This document shows positions 8,485-16,147 of a DNA stretch of 37,849 bases, one piece after another; position 1 is the stretch's first letter; every line of letters begins with the position of its first letter. This DNA comes from UBA1738 sp045591565 (GTDB lineage: Bacteria > Bacillota > Clostridia > UBA1381). The notes below the pieces were generated by a model that did not search any database, had not been told where the DNA came from, and saw only the letters and a list, made by a program, of their open reading frames with translations. Position numbers and translations under genes: made by a program. Location of the stretch: NCBI GenBank assembly GCA_045591565.1, contig JAZNTB010000035.1, forward strand, positions 1 to 37,849, read 5' to 3'.

Positions 8485-8513
8485 GTATGAGCTATAATTC
8501 GCACAGCTCATAC
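8485..8513. repeat. 9-bp inverted repeat downstream of the TIM barrel gene
   Basis: GTATGAGCT (8485-8493) and AGCTCATAC (8505-8513) form a perfect 9-bp stem with an 11-base loop. It lies 3' of the TIM barrel gene (minus) but lacks a T run on either strand. A 14-codon frame with a GGAGGA upstream (plus, 8487-8531) runs through it; see the findings. Confidence 0.5.
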
Positions 8514-8540
8514 CCCTTTCTCCTGAGTTGAATTTTTCCG

Positions 8541-9392
8541 TCACTTTACTGACATATACATTTTTTTCATAAAAAGTGCATCCTCTGCCTGTGTTCCGCA
8601 GGATTCGCAAATGATGGTAGGTGCCAGACCGCGCTCTGCTATTATTTGTGCAACAAAATCAAAGTCAGGGCCGAAAACATCATCTTCAAAGGTAAGGTGC
8701 TTCTTCTCTCCGCCCTTAGTATATTCGATTTTACTGAAATGACTGTGAAAAATCTTCAAACGGTCCTTTCCAAGCCTATCCTCAATTTTATTAAAAATCT
8801 CTTCAAAATCTGCCTTTTCTTTAAGACCGCCAAGTGTTCTTGCATTTAAGTGACCGAAATCTATACAGGGCAGGAAGCTGTCGTCTATACGGCATAGCTC
8901 TAAGGTTTCATCAAGATTTCCAAGCTGATTTATCTTTCCCATAGTTTCTATGCAAAGACGAATATCCGAAAATCCCGCGTTTTCCATTTCGCATCGTGCG
9001 AGGGTCAGCGTCTTTTTTGCAAACTCAAGCGCTTCCTCTCTCTTAAGTTTTCCGATTGCCCCGCTATGAACAACAACACGCTCGCCGCCCAGATATTTTG
9101 CAAGCTGTGCCGACTGCATTATATAGTTTATACTTCCCGCGCGCTTTTCTTCCTCCGGCGTTGCAAGATTTATATAATACGGCGAATGTACGCTCATTAT
9201 GATATTATTTTCCACAGCTGCCGCCGCTATCTTTTTAGCTGTTGCCTCTCCACATCTGACGCCGTTTCCGCATTGATACTCATACGCATCAAGCCCAAAA
9301 TCGGCAAGCCACTTCGGCATTTCCTCCGATGCCTTGTGACCTTCATTATAAAAGCTGTCACTATTTCCCGCTACTCCAAAATTCGCTTTCAT
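8541..9392 (-). CDS. Endonuclease IV-like TIM barrel protein (AP endonuclease 2 superfamily)
   Basis: This 283-residue protein has the length and layout of endonuclease IV (Nfo), a Zn-dependent enzyme that cuts DNA at abasic sites. Most metal ligand positions can be matched: His in MSVHSPYYINLA, His in VVVHSGA, Glu in CIETMGK, Asp and His in CIDFGHLNAR, His in IFHSHFSK and Glu in ICESCG. The Asp-Arg-His motif of Nfo appears as KKH, so one ligand seems to be replaced by lysine. It could therefore be a divergent nuclease or a sugar isomerase-like relative. The start ATG at 9392 follows GGAGGAGAACT. It overlaps the 3' end of aroK by 32 bases and is the last gene of yqeG-aroE-aroK, with no obvious link to aromatic synthesis. 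Confidence 0.75.
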   Translation of the reverse strand: MKANFGVAGNSDSFYNEGHKASEEMPKWLADFGLDAYEYQCGNGVRCGEATAKKIAAAAVENNIIMSVHSPYYINLATPEEEKRAGSINYIMQSAQLAKYLGGERVVVHSGAIGKLKREEALEFAKKTLTLARCEMENAGFSDIRLCIETMGKINQLGNLDETLELCRIDDSFLPCIDFGHLNARTLGGLKEKADFEEIFNKIEDRLGKDRLKIFHSHFSKIEYTKGGEKKHLTFEDDVFGPDFDFVAQIIAERGLAPTIICESCGTQAEDALFMKKMYMSVK

Positions 9393-9897
9393 AGTTCTCC
9401 TCCAAAATTTTTGAAATTTCCTTTACTATATCGTCAATCTGCTTATCCTGCGTAACCTTAATTTTAAAATCACAGTTATCGTAATACGGCTTTCTTTGAT
9501 TAAACCGTGTGACAATATCATCAATGGAACTGTCCTTAACAAGCGGCCTCGTTCCGTCGTCAGCTGAAAGTCGCGCTTTAATTACCTCTTCTGTCGGCTC
9601 TAAATTAATTATAACTCCATTTTCCCTGAGAGTATCAATATTCTCCGCTTTCAAAACAGCTCCGCCCCCGGTAGAAATCACTACTCCGTCAATCAATGAC
9701 ACTTCCCTTATCACTTCCGTTTCTATTTCTCGAAAGTATTCCTCTCCGTTTAGTTCAAAGATTTTTGAAATGGTCATATTGCATTTTTTCTCAATAAGAC
9801 AGTCGGTATCGCAAAACGGCATATCAAGGTTAGCCGCAAGCTGCTTGCCCACGACAGATTTTCCGCTCGCCATATAGCCGGTAAACACTATATTCAT
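9361..9897 (-). CDS. aroK: Shikimate kinase
   Basis: This 178-residue enzyme phosphorylates shikimate at O3 in the chorismate pathway. The P-loop is GYMASGKSVVG at residues 6-16. The shikimate-binding Asp/Arg region is visible in FCDTDCLIE and FREIETEVIREV, and the adenine/glycine region is VISTGGGAVL near residue 75. The lid Arg is in DDGTRPLVK. The start ATG overlaps the stop of aroE by 4 bases (ATGA). The C-terminal 10 codons are shared out of frame with the start of the next gene. The length is normal for the family. Confidence 0.95.
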   Translation of the reverse strand: MNIVFTGYMASGKSVVGKQLAANLDMPFCDTDCLIEKKCNMTISKIFELNGEEYFREIETEVIREVSLIDGVVISTGGGAVLKAENIDTLRENGVIINLEPTEEVIKARLSADDGTRPLVKDSSIDDIVTRFNQRKPYYDNCDFKIKVTQDKQIDDIVKEISKILEENYESEFWSSGK

Positions 9898-10712
9898 TTT
9901 CCGAACACCTCTTTTAATACATCCTCTGCCATAGAATCAGGAATATCAATACCGGTAAACAGTCGATATGCTAAAATGCCCTGAAACACCAACATCCCAA
10001 GTCCGTTTGCCACGCGCGCGCCAAGCTTTTCAGCCTCCTGCAAAAGCACAGTTTTTTCAGGGTTATAAATCATATCCACAACTGCAGAATTTTTGTCAAT
10101 CACTGACAAATCATACATCGGAGACATACCCTTGTTCTTTCCCATTCCAAGAGTTGTACAGTTAATTACTATATCATAATGCTCCCTGTCCATCTCGGTT
10201 TTAACTTCAAATCCTGTACACTCTGCAGCATAGCTTGCAAGCGCCTCTGCCTTTTCCTTAGTGCGGTTTAAAACCGTGAGAGATGCCGCGCCCTTTTCCG
10301 CAAGATTAAGTACCACCGGTTGCGCTGCACCGCCCGCTCCCAGAACGAGTATATGCGCCATCACCGGATTTATACCCTTATGCATAAGCGACATATAAAA
10401 CCCGTCGGCGTCTGTGTTATATCCAAACAGCTTGCCGTCTTTATTAACAACAGTATTTACAGCACCATACCTTTGAGCCTGCTTTGAAATACCGTCTAAA
10501 TATTTCATTATCTCAATCTTGTGCGGAGCTGTTACATTAAATCCCGCTATGCCCTCTGCTTTGAGCTTTTCTACAGCCTCACCGAGCTTTTCCGGAGCTA
10601 CCTCCGTAATATCGTAGCTATACGGTGCCCCGATGCTTTGCGATATGAAATTGTGCATCACGGGCGAAAAGCTGTGCGAAACAGGATACCCAATTATAGT
10701 AAGTTTCTTCAT
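9894..10712 (-). CDS. aroE: Shikimate dehydrogenase (NADP+)
   Basis: This 272-residue enzyme reduces 3-dehydroshikimate to shikimate. The substrate-binding N-terminus shows GYPVSHSFSPVMHN and FNVTAPHKIEIM, with the catalytic Lys in the latter, and NTDADGF contains the conserved Asp. The NADP-binding Rossmann fold starts at VLGAGGAAQPVVLNL, with NRTKEKA after the second strand. The C-terminus has GLGMLVFQG. The start overlaps the yqeG stop by 4 bases, and it lies directly before aroK, the next enzyme in the pathway. Confidence 0.95.
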   Translation of the reverse strand: MKKLTIIGYPVSHSFSPVMHNFISQSIGAPYSYDITEVAPEKLGEAVEKLKAEGIAGFNVTAPHKIEIMKYLDGISKQAQRYGAVNTVVNKDGKLFGYNTDADGFYMSLMHKGINPVMAHILVLGAGGAAQPVVLNLAEKGAASLTVLNRTKEKAEALASYAAECTGFEVKTEMDREHYDIVINCTTLGMGKNKGMSPMYDLSVIDKNSAVVDMIYNPEKTVLLQEAEKLGARVANGLGMLVFQGILAYRLFTGIDIPDSMAEDVLKEVFGK

Positions 10713-11200
10713 CCTTTGTAGTCCTTCAGTACAATTTTTTCAAGTTTCCGTTTTATCCCGAAAAACGGAGTTTCCTTTGCTTCTATCGGATTAACCATCA
10801 CACTTAAAATTCCTGCCCTTTTTCCGGCATATATATCGGTGAAAACCTGATCCCCTATGAGCACTGTGTTTGTCTTTTCAGCACCAAGCATACGCATCGC
10901 CTTTTTTATTCCAAAAAGCAACGGCTTTGCCGCATTATGCACATACGGCACCGAGAATTCCTCTGCAAAGCGTTCTACCCGTTCCTTATGATTATTAGAT
11001 ACAAAGGCATATTTTACTCCATTTGCTTTGAGCATACTGAGGAAGTTCCTTGCACCCTCGTCTGCCAGAGGTAAAGTATAGCTTACAAGCGTATTATCAA
11101 TGTCCAAAAGGGCAAACTTAATATTGTGGTCAACAAAAAAGTGTTCCTCTATATGGTGCACCGAATCAAATTTATAATCAGGATAAAATCTCTTAAACAT
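10709..11200 (-). CDS. yqeG: YqeG-family HAD IIIA-type phosphatase
   Basis: This 163-residue protein belongs to the HAD superfamily. Motif I is ALLDIDNTLVS (nucleophile Asp and second Asp), motif II lies in YAFVSNNHKERV, and motif III/IV is in VLIGDQVFTDIYAGKRAGI. YqeG-type proteins of Firmicutes often neighbour aroE, as here; their substrate is not settled. I chose the ATG at 11198-11200, with GGAGG 5 bases upstream; a TTG at 11215 would place the ribosome binding site inside the gene. It is the first gene of yqeG-aroE-aroK-TIM barrel, driven by the promoter at 11230-11258. Confidence 0.87.
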   Translation of the reverse strand: MFKRFYPDYKFDSVHHIEEHFFVDHNIKFALLDIDNTLVSYTLPLADEGARNFLSMLKANGVKYAFVSNNHKERVERFAEEFSVPYVHNAAKPLLFGIKKAMRMLGAEKTNTVLIGDQVFTDIYAGKRAGILSVMVNPIEAKETPFFGIKRKLEKIVLKDYKG

Positions 11201-11229
11201 ACTCTCCTCCAGCAAGTCATATTGATTTC

Positions 11230-11258
11230 ATTTTATCATATTTTTTACATTATGTCCA
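11230..11258 (-). promoter_or_regulatory. Promoter of the yqeG-aroE-aroK operon
   Basis: The minus strand reads TGGACA (11253-11258), 17 bases, then TAAAAT (11230-11235), about 30 bases before the yqeG start. Confidence 0.7.
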
Positions 11259-11288
11259 CAATTATTTCAGATTAAGGAGAATAAGAAC

Positions 11289-11759
11289 ATGAAGAAAAAA
11301 GTCAGCGACTCATTCACTGAGCATGTACAGATTTTAACGCAGTCCAGTATGAACGGATACGGCAGATTGTTTGGCGGACGCCTTATGGAATGGATTGATA
11401 TTGTTGCTGCCGTAACAGCCCGCAGGCACAGCGAAAAAAATGTTACTACAGTTTTGGTAGACAGGCTTGAATTCAAAAAGGCGGCACATGCAAATGATAC
11501 GCTTTCTATTACCGGACATATTACCTATGTCGGCAAAACCTCAATGGAAGTGTGTGTAAACACCTATATCGAAGAATTAGACGGCACAAAAAGCCTCATA
11601 AACAAAGCGTTTGTTGTGATGGTTGCACTTGATAAATCAGAAAATCCCACGCAGGTCCCTGGCTTGATTTTAGAAACCGAAGCAGAACGCGCAGAATGGA
11701 TTGAGGCAAAAAAAAGACGCATAGCACGAAACCAGCTTTCACAAAAAAGTATCAACTGA
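11289..11759 (+). CDS. Acyl-CoA thioesterase, hotdog fold (YciA/BACH type)
   Basis: This 156-residue single hotdog-domain protein hydrolyses acyl-CoA thioesters. The family's conserved helix region is visible as GRLFGGRLMEWIDIVAAVTA (about residues 27-46), with the expected preceding Asn-rich turn, and the second conserved strand is VLVDRLEFKKAAHANDTL. The start ATG at 11289 follows AAGGAGA by about 9 bases. It is divergent from yqeG and convergent with the pyridoxal kinase gene, with only 21 bases between the two stop codons and no obvious terminator. The chain-length preference is unknown. Confidence 0.88.
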   Translation: MKKKVSDSFTEHVQILTQSSMNGYGRLFGGRLMEWIDIVAAVTARRHSEKNVTTVLVDRLEFKKAAHANDTLSITGHITYVGKTSMEVCVNTYIEELDGTKSLINKAFVVMVALDKSENPTQVPGLILETEAERAEWIEAKKRRIARNQLSQKSIN

Positions 11760-11780
11760 TTTTGCTATGCGCTAAAATAT

Positions 11781-12611
11781 TTAAATTCGACTCACAAGAT
11801 ATGGGATTTCCTTTTCAAACTTCACGCCGTACCAATGCTTTTCCTTATCCGGCATTGTTGCTTTAATGCACCTAACCGTATAATCAGCAGCAATTTGAAG
11901 CGCTTCAAACAGGCTCTTTTCGCGCATCAGTGCACCCACGCATGCCGATGCAAAAATATCGCCTGTGCCGTGGAACTTTGCGTCAATTTTTTCATTAAAG
12001 TAATATGAAACCTCATCCTTTTCGCTGTCATACATTGCAAATCCAAGCTTTGATTCATCAAAGCTCACGCCGGTCAGGACTGTTTTTTTAGCACCGAGTG
12101 CTGCAAGCTTTTTTAGGACATCTTCAATATACGCCTCGTTATATCCCGACTCAACATAATCAATACCAAGCATAAAGGATGCCTCTGTAAGATTCGGCAC
12201 AATAATATCCGCCTTAGCACAAAGCGTCGCCATATGCTTTGCAAACTCCGGAGTAAAGCCTGTGTAAAGCTTTCCGTTATCCGCCATAGCCGGGTCAACG
12301 AATGCAAGTGTCTTTTCGGGGCGTGCGTCAAGGAAAGCCTTCATCTGGTCTATCTGCTCAAATGAGCCAAGATAGCCCGTATATATTGCATCGAAGTCAA
12401 TTCCCTCACTTTCCCAATGCTTAAAAATTTTCGGTATATCCTCTGATAAGTCACGGAATGTAAAGTCTTTAAATCCTCCCGTATGTGTTGAAAGCACTGC
12501 CGTTGGCAAAATTGCTGTTTCAACACCCATTGCTGAAATTATCGGCAAAGCAACCGTCAGCGAACATTTGCCGAAGCATGAAATATCCTGAATTGTAACT
12601 ACTCTTTTCAT
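11781..12611 (-). CDS. Pyridoxal/pyridoxamine kinase, ribokinase-like (PdxY/PdxK type)
   Basis: This 276-residue PfkB-superfamily kinase phosphorylates vitamin B6 vamers. The N-terminus MKRVVTIQDISCFGKCSLTV and the following PTAVLSTHTGGF are typical of the PdxY/PdxK group. The anion hole and catalytic Asp lie in KFHGTGDIFASACVGAL near residue 220, and VDPAMADNGKLY holds the usual Asp-Pro-x-x-x-Asp-x-Gly. The start ATG at 12611 follows AGAGGG. It has its own strong promoter (12644-12672) and is a single-gene unit. I leave the symbol empty because PdxK and PdxY cannot be separated by eye. Confidence 0.88.
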   Translation of the reverse strand: MKRVVTIQDISCFGKCSLTVALPIISAMGVETAILPTAVLSTHTGGFKDFTFRDLSEDIPKIFKHWESEGIDFDAIYTGYLGSFEQIDQMKAFLDARPEKTLAFVDPAMADNGKLYTGFTPEFAKHMATLCAKADIIVPNLTEASFMLGIDYVESGYNEAYIEDVLKKLAALGAKKTVLTGVSFDESKLGFAMYDSEKDEVSYYFNEKIDAKFHGTGDIFASACVGALMREKSLFEALQIAADYTVRCIKATMPDKEKHWYGVKFEKEIPYLVSRI

Positions 12612-12643
12612 TCTATCCCTCTTCTCAGTAAAGTATTGTAGTT

Positions 12644-12672
12644 ATTATACATTCATTCTGATAATACTTCAA
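12644..12672 (-). promoter_or_regulatory. Promoter of the pyridoxal kinase gene
   Basis: The minus strand reads TTGAAG (12667-12672), 17 bases, then TATAAT (12644-12649), 33 bases before the start codon. Confidence 0.8.
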
Positions 12673-12704
12673 TTACCAAAAAAGAGAAATTTTATATAAC
12701 CAGT

Positions 12705-13364
12705 TTATCCTATAGAATTCATACAAAGAGATATCGCAATAACATTCTCCGCCCCTGCTCTTTTTAGTGCAAGTGCACATTCATTCGCTGTTCTTCCCAT
12801 AGTATAAACATCATCAACGATTATTATCTTCTTTCCTGCTGCCACCGAGCCAAAAGCATAAAATGCATCTCTTACATTAGTGACTCTTTCTGCACCTCTT
12901 AATGTGCTTTGCCGCTTTGTATCCTTTATCCTGAACAGCACATCATCATACATTGGTACATTTATGTATCGTGAAATAGCACGGGCAAAGATTTCTGCCT
13001 GATTGAATCCCCTCTCCCGCATACGATGCTCATAAAGAGGTACCGGAATTATCAAATCATAATCCGAAATCCACTCATGCTCTCTAAGTTCCTTTGCAGC
13101 AAGCTTCCCTAAAAGGGTTCCGTAGCTCCATTGTCCGTTAAACTTGTAATCCTTGACGGCATCGCAAATTTTTCCCTTGTACATATAAGGTGCTAAGACC
13201 GCCCTTATATACTTCCCGCCGTCAAAGCACTTTTCTTTCGTTGTAGGTATATTTGCATGACACTCCGTACATATTCCTATTCCTTCATGAGTTTCATACA
13301 TCTTACCAGCATTCATATACTTATTGCAAAGTATGCAATAACATCTCTTTTTAAAGAACATCAT
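12705..13364 (-). CDS. comF: ComF-family phosphoribosyltransferase-like protein
   Basis: This 219-residue protein has an N-terminal zinc ribbon (CILC near residue 10, CTEC near 33) and a C-terminal type I phosphoribosyltransferase domain. The PRPP loop is IIIVDDVYTMGRTA near residue 180, and RMRERGFNQAEIFAR and the RQSTLRGAERVTNV region are conserved in ComF. ComF acts in DNA uptake in naturally competent bacteria, and homologues are also common in non-competent species. The start overlaps the ribU stop by 4 bases, so it is the second gene under the FMN riboswitch. That pairing is unusual and may simply reflect operon packing. Confidence 0.88.
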   Translation of the reverse strand: MMFFKKRCYCILCNKYMNAGKMYETHEGIGICTECHANIPTTKEKCFDGGKYIRAVLAPYMYKGKICDAVKDYKFNGQWSYGTLLGKLAAKELREHEWISDYDLIIPVPLYEHRMRERGFNQAEIFARAISRYINVPMYDDVLFRIKDTKRQSTLRGAERVTNVRDAFYAFGSVAAGKKIIIVDDVYTMGRTANECALALKRAGAENVIAISLCMNSIG

Positions 13365-13897
13365 TTTAGTAGTCCCGATATTTTTTTATAAATCAACATT
13401 GTAATAACAGACAAAACCGAGCCGCGAACCAGATTAAATGGGGCTATAGTATAAAGAGCAAGCTTAAGTCTTGCCGCAAAATCTGCCTGCGGCATATAAA
13501 GGGGCAGCATAATAAGTATATTTACAAATATGCCTGCAATAACCAGTGTTAGCGTAGCAAGGCAGAGTGCTATAGCGGCATTGGCCTTAGTCTTTTTTCT
13601 TCCGTAAACCAAACCGCAGACAAAAACAAAACAGCCGTTTATAACAAAATTTGCAAGTTCACCCACCCCACCTGTTGAGGTAATCGTCAGGTGAAGAAGG
13701 TTCTTGATAAGTTCTGTCAAAACGCCTGCTAATGGCCCTTGCGCAAAAGCAATAATCATAGCCGGCAGGTCGGAAACCTCTACCTCCAAAAAACCTGCAA
13801 CCTTTATTCCCATCATGCTTCCCAAAACCTGAAGAAGAAAAGCTATGGCTGAAAATGCTCCTACTTTTACTATAAAATTAATTCTGTTCGTTTTCAT
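13361..13897 (-). CDS. ribU: Riboflavin transporter RibU (ECF S component)
   Basis: This 178-residue protein has about six membrane segments and is the substrate-binding S component of an ECF transporter. It resembles RibU: VEVSDLPAMIIAFAQGPLAG and LLHLTITSTGGVGELANFVI are characteristic stretches around residues 40-90. The FMN riboswitch directly upstream strongly supports riboflavin as the substrate. It needs the shared EcfA/A'/T module, which is not in this window. I chose the ATG at 13895-13897 because GGAGG lies 5 bases upstream; earlier in-frame starts fall in the aptamer leader. comF follows with a 4-base overlap. Confidence 0.92.
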   Translation of the reverse strand: MKTNRINFIVKVGAFSAIAFLLQVLGSMMGIKVAGFLEVEVSDLPAMIIAFAQGPLAGVLTELIKNLLHLTITSTGGVGELANFVINGCFVFVCGLVYGRKKTKANAAIALCLATLTLVIAGIFVNILIMLPLYMPQADFAARLKLALYTIAPFNLVRGSVLSVITMLIYKKISGLLK

Positions 13898-13936
13898 AGA
13901 TGCCTCCAAAATATGATATTTCTTCGGCACAGGTAA

Positions 13937-14053
13937 AAATACTCTTCTTTCATCCGGACTGTACCGTCGGTTTCGGAATTTCACCGAATCAGCTCGTAAG
14001 CTCGCGGACTTTCACCGCCGGTAGGGAATTTCACCCTGCCCCGAAGATATTTA
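13937..14053 (-). ncRNA. FMN riboswitch (RFN element)
   Basis: Read on the minus strand, the element shows the conserved RFN blocks: GGGGCAGGGTGAAATTCCC, ACCGGCGGTGAAAGTCCGCG, CGGTGAAATTCCG, then ACGGTACAGTCCGGATG. The closing helix P1 pairs TCTTC near 14048 with GAAGA near 13945. No T-run terminator lies between the aptamer and the ribU start, so control is probably at translation initiation (inference). It should switch off ribU and comF when FMN is plentiful. Confidence 0.96.
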
Positions 14054-14068
14054 CTCACAATACAATAT

Positions 14069-14097
14069 ATTATACTATAACTTCGCCCCAAATGCAA
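14069..14097 (-). promoter_or_regulatory. Promoter of the FMN riboswitch-ribU-comF unit
   Basis: The minus strand reads TTGCAT (14092-14097), 17 bases, then TATAAT (14069-14074), placing the transcript start about 10 bases before the aptamer. Confidence 0.82.
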
Positions 14098-14120
14098 CCA
14101 TGCCGATAAAATTTGGCAAT

Positions 14121-14150
14121 AAAAATACCGACACATAGTATCGGTTTTTT
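14121..14150. terminator. Terminator after spoVG
   Basis: ACCGA and TCGGT arms enclose a short loop and are flanked by an A run on the left and a T run on the right. On the minus strand it ends spoVG immediately after its stop codon. The stem is short (5-7 bp). Confidence 0.7.
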
Positions 14151-14415
14151 ACGCTTCTTCAAGAATTGCCTCATTGTACTTGGAAATGATAGCCTTTTCG
14201 AGGATTTCTCTCATCTCTGCGTTTATAGGATGAGCAATATCCTTGAACTCGTTCTCAGGAGTTCTTCTTGATGGCATGGCTGTAAATAACTTTTCCTGCC
14301 CTTCAATTACTTTAATGTCATGCACAACAAATGCGTTATCAAAAGTAACAGAAGCAACTGCTTTCATCTTTCCTTCGCTAGCAACCTTTTTAACTCTGAT
14401 GTCTGTAATTTCCAC
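14149..14415 (-). CDS. spoVG: SpoVG family RNA-binding regulator
   Basis: This 88-residue protein matches SpoVG from its usual first residues: VEITDIRVKKV at the N-terminus, then SVTFDNAFVVHDIKVIEG and FTAMPSRRTPENEFKDIAHP, the most conserved stretch. SpoVG affects septation, sporulation and many other processes in Firmicutes and binds nucleic acid in several species. I chose the GTG at 14413-14415: AAGGTGGTGA before it differs from the ideal AAGGAGGTGA at one base. The in-frame ATG at 14478 would lie only about 4 bases after the likely transcription start of the promoter at 14489-14517 and have no usable ribosome binding site. The gene is divergent from murC. Confidence 0.93.
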   Translation of the reverse strand: MEITDIRVKKVASEGKMKAVASVTFDNAFVVHDIKVIEGQEKLFTAMPSRRTPENEFKDIAHPINAEMREILEKAIISKYNEAILEEA

Positions 14416-14488
14416 AGAATCACCACCTTCCAAAGCCTGTACGGCCGTTTTGGTGTTATCTCCAAGATGCTTTAACATAATTACCTAA

Positions 14489-14517
14489 ATTGTATCAGTT
14501 TAAAACATATATGTCAA
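14489..14517 (-). promoter_or_regulatory. Promoter of spoVG
   Basis: The minus strand reads TTGACA (14512-14517), 17 bases, then TACAAT (14489-14494). The predicted start near 14482 gives a leader of about 67 bases to the GTG start. In B. subtilis spoVG uses sigma-H; this looks like sigma-A. Confidence 0.85.
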
Positions 14518-14533
14518 TACACTAATTTATTTT

Positions 14534-14561
14534 TTGACATTTTTTGTACATTTTATACAAT
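14534..14561 (+). promoter_or_regulatory. Promoter of murC (distal)
   Basis: TTGACA (14534-14539), 16 bases, then TACAAT (14556-14561), pointing to murC. The first transcribed bases are very T-rich. A second -10-like TATAAT (14652-14657) lies closer to the gene without a good -35 box. Confidence 0.7.
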
Positions 14562-14687
14562 TTTTTTGTGTTTTTTTTGTTCTTTGAGAAATCTATATTT
14601 CGTTTCTTTTACAAATCGAAAAAAGTAGTTTTATTTTCCTTTAAAAAGGTATATAATTACTGTTAGTAAATTATGGGAGAATATATC

Positions 14688-16067
14688 ATGACAAACTTTG
14701 ATTTATCGCAAATAAACAAGTCATCGCCTATACATTTCATTGGCATAGGCGGTATCAGTATGAGCGGTCTTGCACAGATAATGCTGAAAAATGGTTATCT
14801 TGTAACAGGCTCGGACAGGGCTCAGTCACCTATCACTCAAAAGCTTTCAAGTCTTGGAGCAAAGATTTTTATAGGACATAGTGAGAAGAATATTGAAGGT
14901 GCTTCCCTTGTTGTTCACACCGCCGCAGTACACGATGATAATCCTGAAATGTCGGCTGCAAAAAAAGCAGGAGTCCGGATTCTTACAAGAGCAGAGTTTC
15001 TCGGCGCTATTATGAAGACCTACTCCCACGCTGCCGGTATTGCAGGAACCCACGGAAAGACAACCACGACCTCAATGCTTGCACATGCGCTTATTTCGTC
15101 AAACCTTGATCCTACAATAAGTGTCGGCGGCGAACTTGACCTTATTGGCGGTAACATCAGGACAGGCAGCTCTCCATACTTCGTTACAGAAGCATGCGAA
15201 TATACCAACAGCTTTTTAAGCTTTTTCCCAACTGTTGCCGTTATCACAAACATTGACGAAGACCACCTCGACTTTTTCTCAGGTATTGACGAGATAATTG
15301 AAAGCTTTAGAAAATATGCGGAGCTGACACGCGGCAAAGGCTTCGTTGTTGCCTCAGGTGCCGATGAAAATGTGCAAAAAGCACTTTCCGGCACAGACCT
15401 TGATATCAAATATTACGGAATTGGAAGTGCGTTTGAATACCATGCCGAAAACATAAGCTATCGTGCAGGGTTCCCGAGCTTTGAGGTGTGGCATTACGAT
15501 AAGCTGCTATGCACACTCTCGCTCCGTGTTCCGGGAGAGCATAATATATTAAATGCACTTGCAGTCTGTGCAGTTTGCGACCTTTGGGATGCAGATATTG
15601 ATTTGGCTAAAACCGGCATTGAAGCCTTTTGTGGTGCGCATCGTCGTTTTGAGAAAAAGGGCGAATTCGGCGGTGCTGTCATAATGGATGACTACGCTCA
15701 CCACCCGACCGAAATACAAGCGACTCTTTCGTCTGCATCAGAATTTGAATACAATAAGCTTTGGTGCATATTCCAGCCTCACACATACTCAAGAACAAGA
15801 ACTCTCTGGAATGAATTTGTAGAAAGCTTTGATAATGTTGACGAGCTTATAATCACCCATATTTATGCAGCACGCGAGCTTCCTGATGGAGTTACAAAAG
15901 CCGAAAACCTTGCCAAAGACATCGAAAAGCGTGGTGTTAAAGTAAGATATATTGAGGGCTTTGATGAAATAGAGGCTGTTCTAAAGGCAGAGATTTCACC
16001 GAACGACCTTGTTTTCACAATGGGTGCAGGAAATGTGGTAGACATTGCAGATAATTTGTGCAAATAA
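14688..16067 (+). CDS. murC: UDP-N-acetylmuramate--L-alanine ligase
   Basis: This 459-residue enzyme adds L-alanine to UDP-MurNAc, the first amino acid of the peptidoglycan stem. The nucleotide-binding N-terminus reads HFIGIGGISMSGLA, and the ATP loop is GIAGTHGKTTTTSML near residue 120. ITNIDEDHLDFF and the ACEYTNSFLSFFP stretch hold conserved catalytic residues, and HRRFEKKGEFGG and MDDYAHHPTEI mark the start of the C-terminal domain. I chose the ATG at 14688, 8 bases after GGGAG; the in-frame ATG at 14673 contains that ribosome binding site. It is a single-gene unit between the divergent spoVG and the terminator at 16076-16120. Confidence 0.96.
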   Translation: MTNFDLSQINKSSPIHFIGIGGISMSGLAQIMLKNGYLVTGSDRAQSPITQKLSSLGAKIFIGHSEKNIEGASLVVHTAAVHDDNPEMSAAKKAGVRILTRAEFLGAIMKTYSHAAGIAGTHGKTTTTSMLAHALISSNLDPTISVGGELDLIGGNIRTGSSPYFVTEACEYTNSFLSFFPTVAVITNIDEDHLDFFSGIDEIIESFRKYAELTRGKGFVVASGADENVQKALSGTDLDIKYYGIGSAFEYHAENISYRAGFPSFEVWHYDKLLCTLSLRVPGEHNILNALAVCAVCDLWDADIDLAKTGIEAFCGAHRRFEKKGEFGGAVIMDDYAHHPTEIQATLSSASEFEYNKLWCIFQPHTYSRTRTLWNEFVESFDNVDELIITHIYAARELPDGVTKAENLAKDIEKRGVKVRYIEGFDEIEAVLKAEISPNDLVFTMGAGNVVDIADNLCK

Positions 16068-16075
16068 TACTTACT

Positions 16076-16120
16076 AAAAAGGCAGTGTAAAAAACTAATT
16101 GTTTTCTACACTGCCTTTTT
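16076..16120. terminator. Bidirectional terminator after murC
   Basis: GGCAGTGTA (16081-16089) and TACACTGCC (16107-16115) form a 9-bp stem with A residues on the left and T residues on the right. It serves murC (plus) and the polysaccharide operon ending at 16148 (minus). Confidence 0.9.
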
Positions 16121-16147
16121 GCAATCCGGACTATTCTTACATCCCGT

